Below are positions 8,335 to 14,854 of a stretch of DNA of 14,854 bases, piece after piece. Both the position numbers and the translations under genes were made by a program. This stretch comes from Pseudomonadota bacterium (GTDB lineage: Bacteria; Pseudomonadota; Gammaproteobacteria; Burkholderiales; Burkholderiaceae_C). Position 1 is the first letter of the stretch. Every line of letters begins with the position of its first letter. Location of the stretch: assembly GCA_023418355.1 (NCBI GenBank), contig JAEZZU010000100.1:1-14854 (forward strand), given 5' to 3'. Under the pieces are notes generated by a model. The model had not been told where the DNA came from. It searched no databases and saw only the letters and a list, made by a program, of their open reading frames with translations.

Positions 8335-8354
8335 TGCAGCGGGTGGCTGCACCC
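8335..8354. other. Small alternative hairpins between divergent genes
   Basis: TGCAGC (8335-8340) and GCTGCA (8346-8351) form a perfect 6-bp stem with a 5-base loop. GGGTG (8341-8345) and CACCC (8350-8354) form a competing 5-bp stem, so the two cannot form together. TATAAA at 8362-8367 lies just beyond, but I could not find a convincing -35 partner for either direction. The 154-base gap must hold promoters for both ygiQ and the small gene; no clear one is visible. Confidence 0.25.
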
Positions 8355-8447
8355 GGCTGCCTATAAACCTACTGCAGCCAATGTTAGGGCGGCGAAAGTA
8401 AACTGACGGGTTGATTTTTTCTGGCTGTTCTAGCACGACCATCCCCG

Positions 8448-10928
8448 ATGAACGCACCCATTGATGTTTCCTTTTTTCCGCGCGATGCCAAGCCTTTGAC
8501 GAGCTACCGCCCCTACTGGGCCAAGCGCTTCGGTACGGCCCCGTTTTTGCCGATGAGCCGTGCGGAGATGGACCAGCTGGGGTGGGACAGCTGCGACGTG
8601 ATTCTGGTCACAGGCGACGCCTATGTAGACCACCCCAGCTTCGGCATGGCCGTGATTGGCCGCGTGCTCGAAGCCCAGGGCTTTCGCGTGGGCATCATCG
8701 CCCAGCCCGACTGGCAAAGCGCTGAAGCCTTCAAGGTGCTGGGCAAGCCCAATCTGTTCTGGGGCGTGACCGCCGGCAATATGGACTCGATGATCAACCG
8801 CTATACGGCTGATCGCAAAATCCGCTCCGACGATGCCTACACCCCCGGCGACGTGGGTGGCAAGCGCCCCGACCGCGCCGCCATTGTCTATAGCCAGCGC
8901 TGCCGCGAGGCCTATAACGATGTGCCGATCGTGCTGGGTGGCATCGAAGGCTCGCTGCGCCGCATTGCGCACTATGACTACTGGAGCGACAAGGTGCGCC
9001 GCTCCATCGTGGTGGACAGCAAGTGCGACATCCTGCTCTACGGCAATGCCGAGCGTGCGCTGGTTGAAGTGGCACACCGCATTGCGCGCCGTGAGCCTGT
9101 CGAGACCATCACCGATGTGCGTGGCACGGCCTTTGTGCGCAAAAAGTCTGAAGAGGGCTGGTTTGAGGTCGATTCCAGCGAGGTCGATGAACCCGGTCCA
9201 ATTGATGCCCTCATCAACCCCTATCTGACGACCAGCGAGCAAGCTGCTGCGCAGGGTCAATCCTGTTCCAAGGAAGAGGGCGAACAGCCTGCAACGCCTG
9301 GTACGACCTGCGGCACTGCGCCCAATGTGCCCGCCATGCCTGCTGTACAACCTGTGCAGTTCGACGCGCTGGCCAACCGCGGCAAGAGCGGCCGCAAGCT
9401 GCCTCCCCGTGACAAGACGGTGCTGCGCCTGCCCAGCTACGAACAGGTCAAGAGCGACCCCATTCTGTACGCCCACGCCAACCGTGTGCTGCACCTGGAA
9501 ACCAACCCCGGCAACGCACGCGCGCTGGTGCAGGCGCATGGCGAAGGCACGGCGGCGCGTGACGTGTGGTTGAACCCGCCTCCCATCCCTCTGACCACGG
9601 CTGAAATGGACTATGTGTTTGGCCTGCCTTATGCACGTGGTCCACACCCCAGCTACGCTGACGAAAACGGTAGCCACGAAGGTGCGACCAAGATCCCCGC
9701 GTGGGAGATGATCCGCACCTCGGTCAACATCATGCGCGGCTGCTTTGGCGGCTGTACCTTCTGCTCCATCACCGAGCACGAAGGCCGCATCATCCAGAGC
9801 CGCTCGGAAGACTCCATCATTCAGGAGATCGAAGAGATTCGCGACAAGGTCAAGGGCTTTACCGGCACGATTTCGGACCTGGGTGGCCCCACGGCCAATA
9901 TGTACCGTCTCGGCTGCTCCAGCCCAGAGATTGAAAAGCACTGCCGCAAGCCCAGCTGCGTGTTCCCCGGCATCTGCCAGAACCTGCACACGGACCACGG
10001 CCCGCTGATCAATATCTACCGCCGCGCGCGCAAGCTGCCGGGCATCAAGAAGATTCTGATTGGCTCCGGTCTGCGCTATGACCTGGCGGTGAAATCGCCC
10101 GAGTACGTCAAGGAGCTGGTGCAGCACCACGTGGGTGGCTACCTGAAGATCGCGCCTGAGCATACGGAGCAGGGGCCGCTGTCCAAGATGATGAAGCCCG
10201 GCATCGGCAGCTATGACAAGTTCAAACAGATGTTTGAAAAGTACAGCGAAGAGGCGGGCAAGAAGCAGTTCCTGATTCCGTACTTCATCGCCGCCCACCC
10301 TGGCACCAGCGATGAAGACATGATGAATCTGGCCATCTGGCTCAAGAAGAATGGCTTCCGCGCGGACCAGGTGCAGACCTTCTACCCCAGCCCCATGGCC
10401 ACAGCCACGGCCATGTACCACACGGGCCGCAACACCTTGACCAAGGTGCGCCGTGAGATGCGTGACGAGAACGAGGAGCGCGTGGACATCGTGCGCGGTG
10501 AAAAGCGCCGACGCCTGCATAAGGCGTTCCTGCGTTACCACGACCCGAACAACTGGCCGCTGCTGCGCGAGGCGCTCAAGGCCATGGGCCGTGCGGACCT
10601 GATTGGTAACAGCAAGAACCACCTGATTCCAACCTTCCAGCCGCTCACTGACGGCAGCTACCAGAGTGCGCGCAAGAAGAACAGCACGCCCTCCAAGGCG
10701 AGCAAGGTGGGGCTGGGCTACACCACCAACAAGGATGGCAAGGCTGTGGCGCTGCGCCCCCGCAAGGTGGATGAGATGGCTGCGCGCGAGCCCAAGGAAG
10801 ATGTGCGCTTTGCACGCAACCAGCAACCCAAGCCGGGGCAGCTGATGACGCAGCACACTGGTCTGCCACCGCGTGCGGGTGTCAACGCGCGAACCAAGCC
10901 TTTTGGCAAGGCAAAGCCCAAGCGCTGA
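8448..10928 (+). CDS. ygiQ: YgiQ family radical SAM protein (UPF0313)
   Basis: A predicted cytoplasmic radical S-adenosylmethionine enzyme of the YgiQ family, whose reaction is not established as far as I know. The N-terminal UPF0313 domain has the family hallmark WDSCDVILVTGDAYVDHPSF near residues 45-65. The radical SAM domain starts near residue 420 and has the cluster-binding CxxxCxxC as Cys432, Cys436 and Cys439 (GCFGGCTFC). The family's C-terminal DUF3362-type region follows from about 640 and ends in a Lys/Arg-rich, probably disordered tail. It is 826 aa, longer than E. coli YgiQ (about 739 aa). Part of the difference is a Gln/Ala/Pro-rich insertion at about 257-310 with two extra cysteines, and part is the tail. 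The start fits the family N-terminus (PYWAKRFGTAPFLPMSR). It is transcribed away from the small gene and convergent with the GGDEF-EAL gene, 21 bases apart. Confidence 0.95.
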   Translation: MNAPIDVSFFPRDAKPLTSYRPYWAKRFGTAPFLPMSRAEMDQLGWDSCDVILVTGDAYVDHPSFGMAVIGRVLEAQGFRVGIIAQPDWQSAEAFKVLGKPNLFWGVTAGNMDSMINRYTADRKIRSDDAYTPGDVGGKRPDRAAIVYSQRCREAYNDVPIVLGGIEGSLRRIAHYDYWSDKVRRSIVVDSKCDILLYGNAERALVEVAHRIARREPVETITDVRGTAFVRKKSEEGWFEVDSSEVDEPGPIDALINPYLTTSEQAAAQGQSCSKEEGEQPATPGTTCGTAPNVPAMPAVQPVQFDALANRGKSGRKLPPRDKTVLRLPSYEQVKSDPILYAHANRVLHLETNPGNARALVQAHGEGTAARDVWLNPPPIPLTTAEMDYVFGLPYARGPHPSYADENGSHEGATKIPAWEMIRTSVNIMRGCFGGCTFCSITEHEGRIIQSRSEDSIIQEIEEIRDKVKGFTGTISDLGGPTANMYRLGCSSPEIEKHCRKPSCVFPGICQNLHTDHGPLINIYRRARKLPGIKKILIGSGLRYDLAVKSPEYVKELVQHHVGGYLKIAPEHTEQGPLSKMMKPGIGSYDKFKQMFEKYSEEAGKKQFLIPYFIAAHPGTSDEDMMNLAIWLKKNGFRADQVQTFYPSPMATATAMYHTGRNTLTKVRREMRDENEERVDIVRGEKRRRLHKAFLRYHDPNNWPLLREALKAMGRADLIGNSKNHLIPTFQPLTDGSYQSARKKNSTPSKASKVGLGYTTNKDGKAVALRPRKVDEMAAREPKEDVRFARNQQPKPGQLMTQHTGLPPRAGVNARTKPFGKAKPKR

Positions 10929-10949
10929 AGCCTCGACTGGCTGGTCGCG

Positions 10950-13370
10950 CTACAGATCCACCGCGTTGTCTGTCTGGACGCGTGGTGGATCTCTGAAGTA
11001 AGCCGCATCAAAAGGCACAGGGCGTGCAATGTAATAGCCCTGTGCATAGTCCACGCCCATGTCCTGCAGGGCGCTGAAGGTGGCAGCATCACCCACAAAC
11101 TCGGCAATCGTCTTTTTGCCCATGACATGCCCGATATGGTTGATTGAGTCGACCATGGCGCGGTTGCATGGGTTTTGCAGCATGTCCTTGACGAAGCTGC
11201 CGTCGATCTTGAGATAGTCCACGGGCAGTTGCTGCAGGTATTTGAAGCTGGCCATGCCGGAGCCGAAGTCGTCCAGCGAAAAGCGGCAACCCAGTTTGCG
11301 CAGTTCTTCAATCATCTGGATGGCACTGTCCATGCTGGCAATGGCGCTGGTTTCCGTGATTTCAAAGCACAGCTTATCGGCGGCAATGCCATGCTCCTGA
11401 ATGTTCTGCCGAATGAAGTCCAGCAGTTCGCTATCACCCAGCCCTGATCCAGACAGGTTGATGGAGCAGGTGCAGATGTCTGCGCCTTCAGCCAGCCGCT
11501 GCTTGAGCAGCATGAGGGAGTTGCGAACGACCCAGCGGTCAATCTGCGGCATGAGGTCGTAGCGCTCGGCAATTGGAATGAACTCGCTCGGCAGAATCAG
11601 TTTGTCTGGGCCATCTTGCAGGCGCAGCAGTATTTCAAAGTGTGCGCCTTGCATGCCTGCAGCCGATGGCTGCAGTGGGTAGACCGTCTGTGCCATGAGT
11701 GTGAACTGGTCGTGTTCCAGGCTGGTGCGCAGGCGCTGCACCCACTCCATGTCCCCCTGGTAGCGCTGAAACACGCGGTTGAATGGGTTGTAGACCGAGA
11801 TGCGGTTGCGCCCGCTTTCCTTGGCGTGTTTGCAGGCGCTCTCGGCCATGCGCAGCAGGGTGTGCGTATCTGTGGGGCGCTGTGGGTTGATGTGTACCAC
11901 GCCAATGCTGGCGCCAGTGTGCAGATTGTGCTGGCGCCACTGCACATGCAGGTTGTGAATCAGCGCGCGCAGGCGTTCTGCCGTCTGCATGGCCGCGTGG
12001 GGCTGGCAGTGGTTGAGCATGATGGCAAATTCATCGCCACCAATACGGGCCAGCACATCGCTTTCGCGCACGGCAATGCGCAGCTGCTGGCAGACTTCAC
12101 GCAGGATTTCATCGCCAGCGGCATGGCCGTAGCTGGCGTTGATGATCTTGAAGTGATCCAGATTGAGGTGCAGCAGAGTGGCCTGGTGTTTGCCCAGTGT
12201 CTGCTGCAGGTACTTTTCAAAGGCAGCGCGATTGTCCAGCCCGGTCAGCACGTCGTGGCTCTGCTGCCAGGCAAGCATCTGCATATAGCTCTGTTCCTGC
12301 GAGACATCGTGAAGCACCATGACCGTGCCTGCGCGCTGCTGCGCATCTTCCAGCGCGGTGGTGGATATGCGTACGGCAACCTTGCCCTGGTCCTGTCGTT
12401 CGATCCAGTGGATATGCTCGTCCGCAGACTTGCGGCGCTTCTGTGCAGGAAGGGCACGCTCACGCTCAGCAATGAGGCTGGGCGCAAATGGGAGGATTTC
12501 GGCCACATGGCGGCCCAGCAGATGACCGACAGGAACATCCAGCAGGCGAGACGCTGCAGGGTTGGCATAGCGGATACGCTGCTTGGCATCCAGGGTCAGA
12601 ACCCCATCGGCCAGCGCGGCAAGGGTGATGCTGCTGCGCTGCCGCTCGGCTTCCAGCGTGGTGTGTGCCTTGTTGCTTTCATGGATGGCGCGCTGCACGG
12701 ACAGCCAGTACAGCAGGCTGAGCATGATGGCGGTTGCCAGATTGACAAACAGCAAGCCATGGTTGAGCCCGCGGGAGAGTTCGCCCAGTACGGCGCTGAA
12801 CTGTTTCGCCAGAGGAATGACCGTGCTGTGGATGTGCGCGATTTGCTGGAGCCAGGCTTCGACGGTCTGAGGCGTGGCACTGGCTTTGCTGCTTTGCAGA
12901 CGCTGGTGTATGGCTTGCCCAAGTTGTGCCAGTTCCTGGGTATAGGCGTCGCCTTGTTGCCAGAGTGCACGTGCAGGGACTAATGCAGGCAGGTCCCAGA
13001 CCCACGGCAGTGCATAAAGGACGGTTTCAACATCGTCTGGATGGTTTTCGCCTTGAACCAGGCCTTCGCGGATGCCGCTCAGATCGTGCGCGCCATCATC
13101 GAGTGCCTGGCGTGCAGTATTGACGGCCAGTGGTATGGCAATCGCACTCTTGAAATCCAGGTATTCCTGTGGAGCAGCGGTCGTGGCATAGCGCTGCAGA
13201 TGCATGACTGCGGCATGCATGCCCTTGGCCCAGAGGCTTTCGCCACTGATCACAATGCGCACTGCAGACAGCAGCACAATGCTGGCAATGGCCACCAGAA
13301 GCTGGATGGCTACAGCACTGATGAACAGCCACCGCCGCCATTGGTAAGTCTTGCTGTGGGTGGATGTCAA
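10950..13370 (-). CDS. Membrane PAS-GGDEF-EAL cyclic-di-GMP protein
   Basis: An inner-membrane protein predicted to make and/or degrade cyclic di-GMP. Its 806 aa hold TM1 (about 14-38), a helical periplasmic sensor region of about 165 residues with no recognised fold, TM2 (about 205-225) and a short coiled coil. A PAS domain (about 247-355) comes next. GGDEF is intact at 444-448, with an RESD inhibitory-site motif at 435-438 five residues upstream. The EAL domain (about 552-790) reads EIL at 579-581 but keeps Asn638, Glu670, Asp700, Asp701, Lys721 and Glu757, which are expected for metal and substrate binding. Both activities therefore look possible; which dominates cannot be told. The start is TTG at 13370, with GGGAG seven bases upstream. 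The first in-frame ATG (residue 51) would lose TM1. The signal sensed is unknown. It lies on the same strand as the CoA-transferase, 350 bases downstream of it. Confidence 0.95.
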   Translation of the reverse strand: MTSTHSKTYQWRRWLFISAVAIQLLVAIASIVLLSAVRIVISGESLWAKGMHAAVMHLQRYATTAAPQEYLDFKSAIAIPLAVNTARQALDDGAHDLSGIREGLVQGENHPDDVETVLYALPWVWDLPALVPARALWQQGDAYTQELAQLGQAIHQRLQSSKASATPQTVEAWLQQIAHIHSTVIPLAKQFSAVLGELSRGLNHGLLFVNLATAIMLSLLYWLSVQRAIHESNKAHTTLEAERQRSSITLAALADGVLTLDAKQRIRYANPAASRLLDVPVGHLLGRHVAEILPFAPSLIAERERALPAQKRRKSADEHIHWIERQDQGKVAVRISTTALEDAQQRAGTVMVLHDVSQEQSYMQMLAWQQSHDVLTGLDNRAAFEKYLQQTLGKHQATLLHLNLDHFKIINASYGHAAGDEILREVCQQLRIAVRESDVLARIGGDEFAIMLNHCQPHAAMQTAERLRALIHNLHVQWRQHNLHTGASIGVVHINPQRPTDTHTLLRMAESACKHAKESGRNRISVYNPFNRVFQRYQGDMEWVQRLRTSLEHDQFTLMAQTVYPLQPSAAGMQGAHFEILLRLQDGPDKLILPSEFIPIAERYDLMPQIDRWVVRNSLMLLKQRLAEGADICTCSINLSGSGLGDSELLDFIRQNIQEHGIAADKLCFEITETSAIASMDSAIQMIEELRKLGCRFSLDDFGSGMASFKYLQQLPVDYLKIDGSFVKDMLQNPCNRAMVDSINHIGHVMGKKTIAEFVGDAATFSALQDMGVDYAQGYYIARPVPFDAAYFRDPPRVQTDNAVDL
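10954..10992 (+). terminator. Strong hairpin at the convergent ends of ygiQ and the GGDEF-EAL gene
   Basis: AGATCCACC (10954-10962) pairs perfectly with GGTGGATCT (10984-10992). After a two-base bulge the stem continues with GCGT (10963-10966) against ACGC (10978-10981), leaving a loop of 11 bases. It begins 26 bases past the ygiQ stop and lies wholly within the last codons of the opposite gene (residues about 793-805). No U tract follows on the + strand, so intrinsic termination would be imperfect. It may instead define or protect the ygiQ mRNA 3' end. Confidence 0.45.
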
Positions 13371-13720
13371 AGCCGTGCTCCCGCTGTGAAGCGCGTGAGA
13401 GCAGCATGCAGCCTGTGCAGGCGCGCGCGCGGCGGATCGTCTGTATGGCTCAGCGGTGCTATTCGTGCACTAGGCTGTGTATATAAGTGTGTTTCAGGGC
13501 CGTTTGTCTGTACGGCAGATATCGAAGTGCAAACCATTACCAAGCCTCTCAGGAACAGCACTCAGACCCGCTGACACCACCCTTGCTCGTTGTTCACAGT
13601 CTTGTTGTCCCGCATGTACTGCCTGCGGTTTTCAGGGAAGTGTTGTCGACGCTTGATGATGGATGGCCAGCAATTCACGAAAAATGTATGCGGCATCCAG
13701 TCCAAGTGCTGCTTCCGTAA
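13371..13720. other. 350-base intergenic gap before the GGDEF-EAL gene
   Basis: No gene is supported here: short open frames on both strands lack a Shine-Dalgarno site and any recognisable protein. It should contain the GGDEF-EAL promoter, leader and any terminator for the CoA-transferase gene. Visible items are an AT-rich patch (TATATA read on the - strand, near 13479-13485) that could be a -10 but has no good -35; a 5-bp hairpin GCCGT/ACGGC (13499-13503 with 13512-13516); and an alternating (GC)5 run at 13421-13430 inside the presumed leader. No intrinsic terminator was found downstream of the CoA-transferase stop. Confidence 0.5.
13378..13382 (-). promoter_or_regulatory. Shine-Dalgarno site fixing the TTG start of the GGDEF-EAL gene
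   Basis: Read on the - strand this is GGGAG, seven bases before the TTG at 13370. There is no nearby in-frame ATG or GTG upstream, so the site decides the start and supports a non-ATG initiation codon, which often lowers translation. Confidence 0.6.
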
Positions 13721-14647
13721 TTATTTGTATCTGCGTGGAATGGCCTGTAGGGGGATGTCGCATTGTGCTGCCATCGAGGCTATGGAGTCGCAGCTTTGTG
13801 TCTGCATAAAAGCAGCGATGGCTGCATGCATTTCAGTGGCACGCATGCAGGATGTGCTGCCAGAGGCGTCTGGCATGCCCAGCAGTTGGCACAGCCGCTG
13901 GGCGAAGTGTGGCTCAAGGGCAGCCAATGCCACCCAGCCATCCTGACAGGCATAGACGCGGTAGCCGGCATGGGCGCCACCAACATCGCCGTCAGGCGTG
14001 CTCATGCCCCACTGGCAGGGCAGAGACAGCCACTGCGCAGCCTGGGCCAGTCCTGTATCCAGGCAGTGTCCGTGCCCACTCTGTGCCCGCAGCAGCAGGC
14101 TTTGCAGGACGGCTTCACTGGCCATCAATGAACCTGCCATGTCGGCAAACAGGCTGGCTGGCATATGGCCGTCATGCACCAGGCCTGCTTGAGCCTGGTA
14201 GGTCAGATCATGTCCGGCATGCGCAATCTCATCAGGTGCAGTGCTGCCAAAGATGCGCACCATGTTCAGGCGTGGGTATCGGACATGAAGCTGTGGCCAG
14301 TCCAGTCCCAGCTTGGCCAGTGCGCCTGGGCGAAAGGAGGTCAGCAGCACATCGGTCTGTGCCAGCTGCTGATGCAGCAGGGCTTGCCCTTCTTCTGTTT
14401 TGAGATTGGCCTGCAGGATGCTGATGCCGTTGTGCAGCTGTGCGTAGGCAGCTGGACTGTAGGTGTGCATGGGGTCTGCACTGGCCTCTTGCTGGGGGGC
14501 TATGGGCTCCAGTTTGGTGCATTGCGCTCCCATGAGGTGACAGCGCAGCAGTGCTGCAGGGCCGGGGAGGTTCAGCGCCAGGCTCAGAACGCGTATCCCT
14601 TGCAGGGGTTGAAAAGTGGCGGAAGGAGAAGGGCTGGTGACTTGCAT
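13721..14647 (-). CDS. Short CaiB/BaiF (family III) CoA-transferase
   Basis: A cytoplasmic protein of the family that moves CoA between carboxylic acids or racemises acyl-CoAs. From ATG 14647 it is 308 aa. It has the family opening LQGIRVLSLALNLPGPAA, the DVLLTSFRPGAL segment near 99-110, and GHDLTY with Asp147 at the place of the catalytic aspartate. GGAHAGYRVYACQDGWVALAALEPHF follows near 223-248 (given here in two parts: GGAHAGYRVYACQDG, then WVALAALEPHF). Typical members have about 360-400 aa; this one stops soon after CDIPLQAIP and lacks the last 50 or so residues. I remember similarly short Burkholderiales homologues ending near DIPL, so it may be a natural subgroup. The substrate is unknown. 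Alternative starts are ATG 14671 and TTG 14689; I prefer 14647 because it sits closest to the family N-terminus. Confidence 0.85.
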   Translation of the reverse strand: MQVTSPSPSATFQPLQGIRVLSLALNLPGPAALLRCHLMGAQCTKLEPIAPQQEASADPMHTYSPAAYAQLHNGISILQANLKTEEGQALLHQQLAQTDVLLTSFRPGALAKLGLDWPQLHVRYPRLNMVRIFGSTAPDEIAHAGHDLTYQAQAGLVHDGHMPASLFADMAGSLMASEAVLQSLLLRAQSGHGHCLDTGLAQAAQWLSLPCQWGMSTPDGDVGGAHAGYRVYACQDGWVALAALEPHFAQRLCQLLGMPDASGSTSCMRATEMHAAIAAFMQTQSCDSIASMAAQCDIPLQAIPRRYK

Positions 14648-14854
14648 GCAAGCTTTGTAGGGCCTGCGCATGCGCGTGTCTGCCGCCAAGGTGTCAGTGC
14701 ATTACTTTGCCAGCAGGTGGCAGTGGGCAAAAAAGGTTCATCACGGAATGTCGGGGTAGTTGCCCCTCAAACAGAAACAGCGGTGACATTTCAAGCATGA
14801 TGGTTGTGCGACCAATCAACATGCAAGAAAGCACCGCTGCATGCACAAAGATAC
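14648..14854. other. Upstream region of the CoA-transferase gene, to the window end
   Basis: No complete gene is seen in these 207 bases. TTTGCC (14706-14711) and GGCAAA (14726-14731) form an inverted repeat that encloses a smaller one, TGCCA/TGGCA (14708-14712 with 14718-14722). These are candidate operator-like symmetries upstream of the CoA-transferase. On the - strand TTGCCC and AGTAAT, 18 bases apart, form a weak promoter-like pair in the same place. A + strand frame opening at ATG 14797 runs off the edge and cannot be judged. Confidence 0.3.

Noticed and set aside
8430..10856. 808-aa open frame on the - strand opposite ygiQ
   Set aside because: Its codons are exactly in register with the ygiQ codons, so a stop would need TTA, CTA or TCA in ygiQ, which this GC-rich genome avoids. 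The translation is His/Ala/Val-rich with no recognisable domain, while ygiQ is a clear family member.
11616..12983. 455-aa open frame on the + strand opposite the GGDEF-EAL gene
   Set aside because: In register with the true gene, whose GGDEF and PAS motifs lie in this stretch; the translation has no recognisable domain.
13421..13430. Alternating (GC)5 run as a Z-DNA or slippage element
   Set aside because: Ten bases is short and easily expected by chance in GC-rich DNA.
13590..13946. 118-aa + strand frame in the gap next to the CoA-transferase
   Set aside because: No ribosome site or recognisable domain, and most of it overlaps the well-supported CoA-transferase on the other strand.
14648..14689. 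N-terminal extension of the CoA-transferase from TTG 14689 or ATG 14671
   Set aside because: The added residues (MAADTRMRRPYKAC) do not look like the family N-terminus and no convincing ribosome site is present; kept only as alternatives.
14797..14854. Possible start of a divergent + strand gene at the right edge (MMVVRPINMQESTAACTKI)
   Set aside because: Only 19 codons are visible, no Shine-Dalgarno site precedes the ATG, and the end lies outside the window.
1..14854. CRISPR array, tRNA, rRNA, insertion sequence, prophage or defence island
   Set aside because: No regular spaced repeats, no cloverleaf-like or rRNA-like sequence, no transposase or integrase, and no base-composition break was seen when reading both strands.

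Overview
The window looks like ordinary chromosomal housekeeping DNA from a betaproteobacterium of the Comamonadaceae, most likely Comamonas or a close relative. This rests on the GC-rich codon use, the smc-zipA-ligA gene order, the LigA N-terminal region with MLSIRTETD, and a palindromic intergenic element of a type I associate from memory with that family. The species was not checked by any search.

Left part (1-7908, + strand): a compact, probably co-transcribed run of smc (chromosome condensation), zipA (FtsZ membrane anchor), ligA (NAD+-dependent DNA ligase) and a patatin-like phospholipase. Gaps are 27, 19 and 0 bases. The stop codon of ligA touches the start codon of the phospholipase gene, which suggests translational coupling. 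Three of the four genes serve chromosome organisation, division and DNA replication or repair. The phospholipase is a passenger of unknown physiological role.

Middle (7909-10928): a nested palindromic repeat with a T run, probably the terminator of the smc operon, separates it from a small convergent gene on the - strand (95 aa, unknown function). Divergent from the small gene is a large radical SAM protein of the YgiQ family on the + strand.

Right part (10950-14647, - strand): a membrane-anchored PAS-GGDEF-EAL protein for cyclic-di-GMP turnover starts at TTG with a good Shine-Dalgarno site and lies convergent to ygiQ. A strong hairpin sits in its last codons and may terminate ygiQ transcription. 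Upstream of it, after a 350-base gap, is a short CaiB/BaiF (family III) CoA-transferase. The last 207 bases carry no gene I can support.

I see no CRISPR array, tRNA, rRNA, insertion sequence, prophage, toxin-antitoxin pair or defence island, and no convincing new multi-gene system. The observations worth a second look are small: the nested repeat, the hairpin shared by convergent genes, the unknown 95-aa protein, and family-level variations in the GGDEF-EAL, YgiQ and CoA-transferase proteins.
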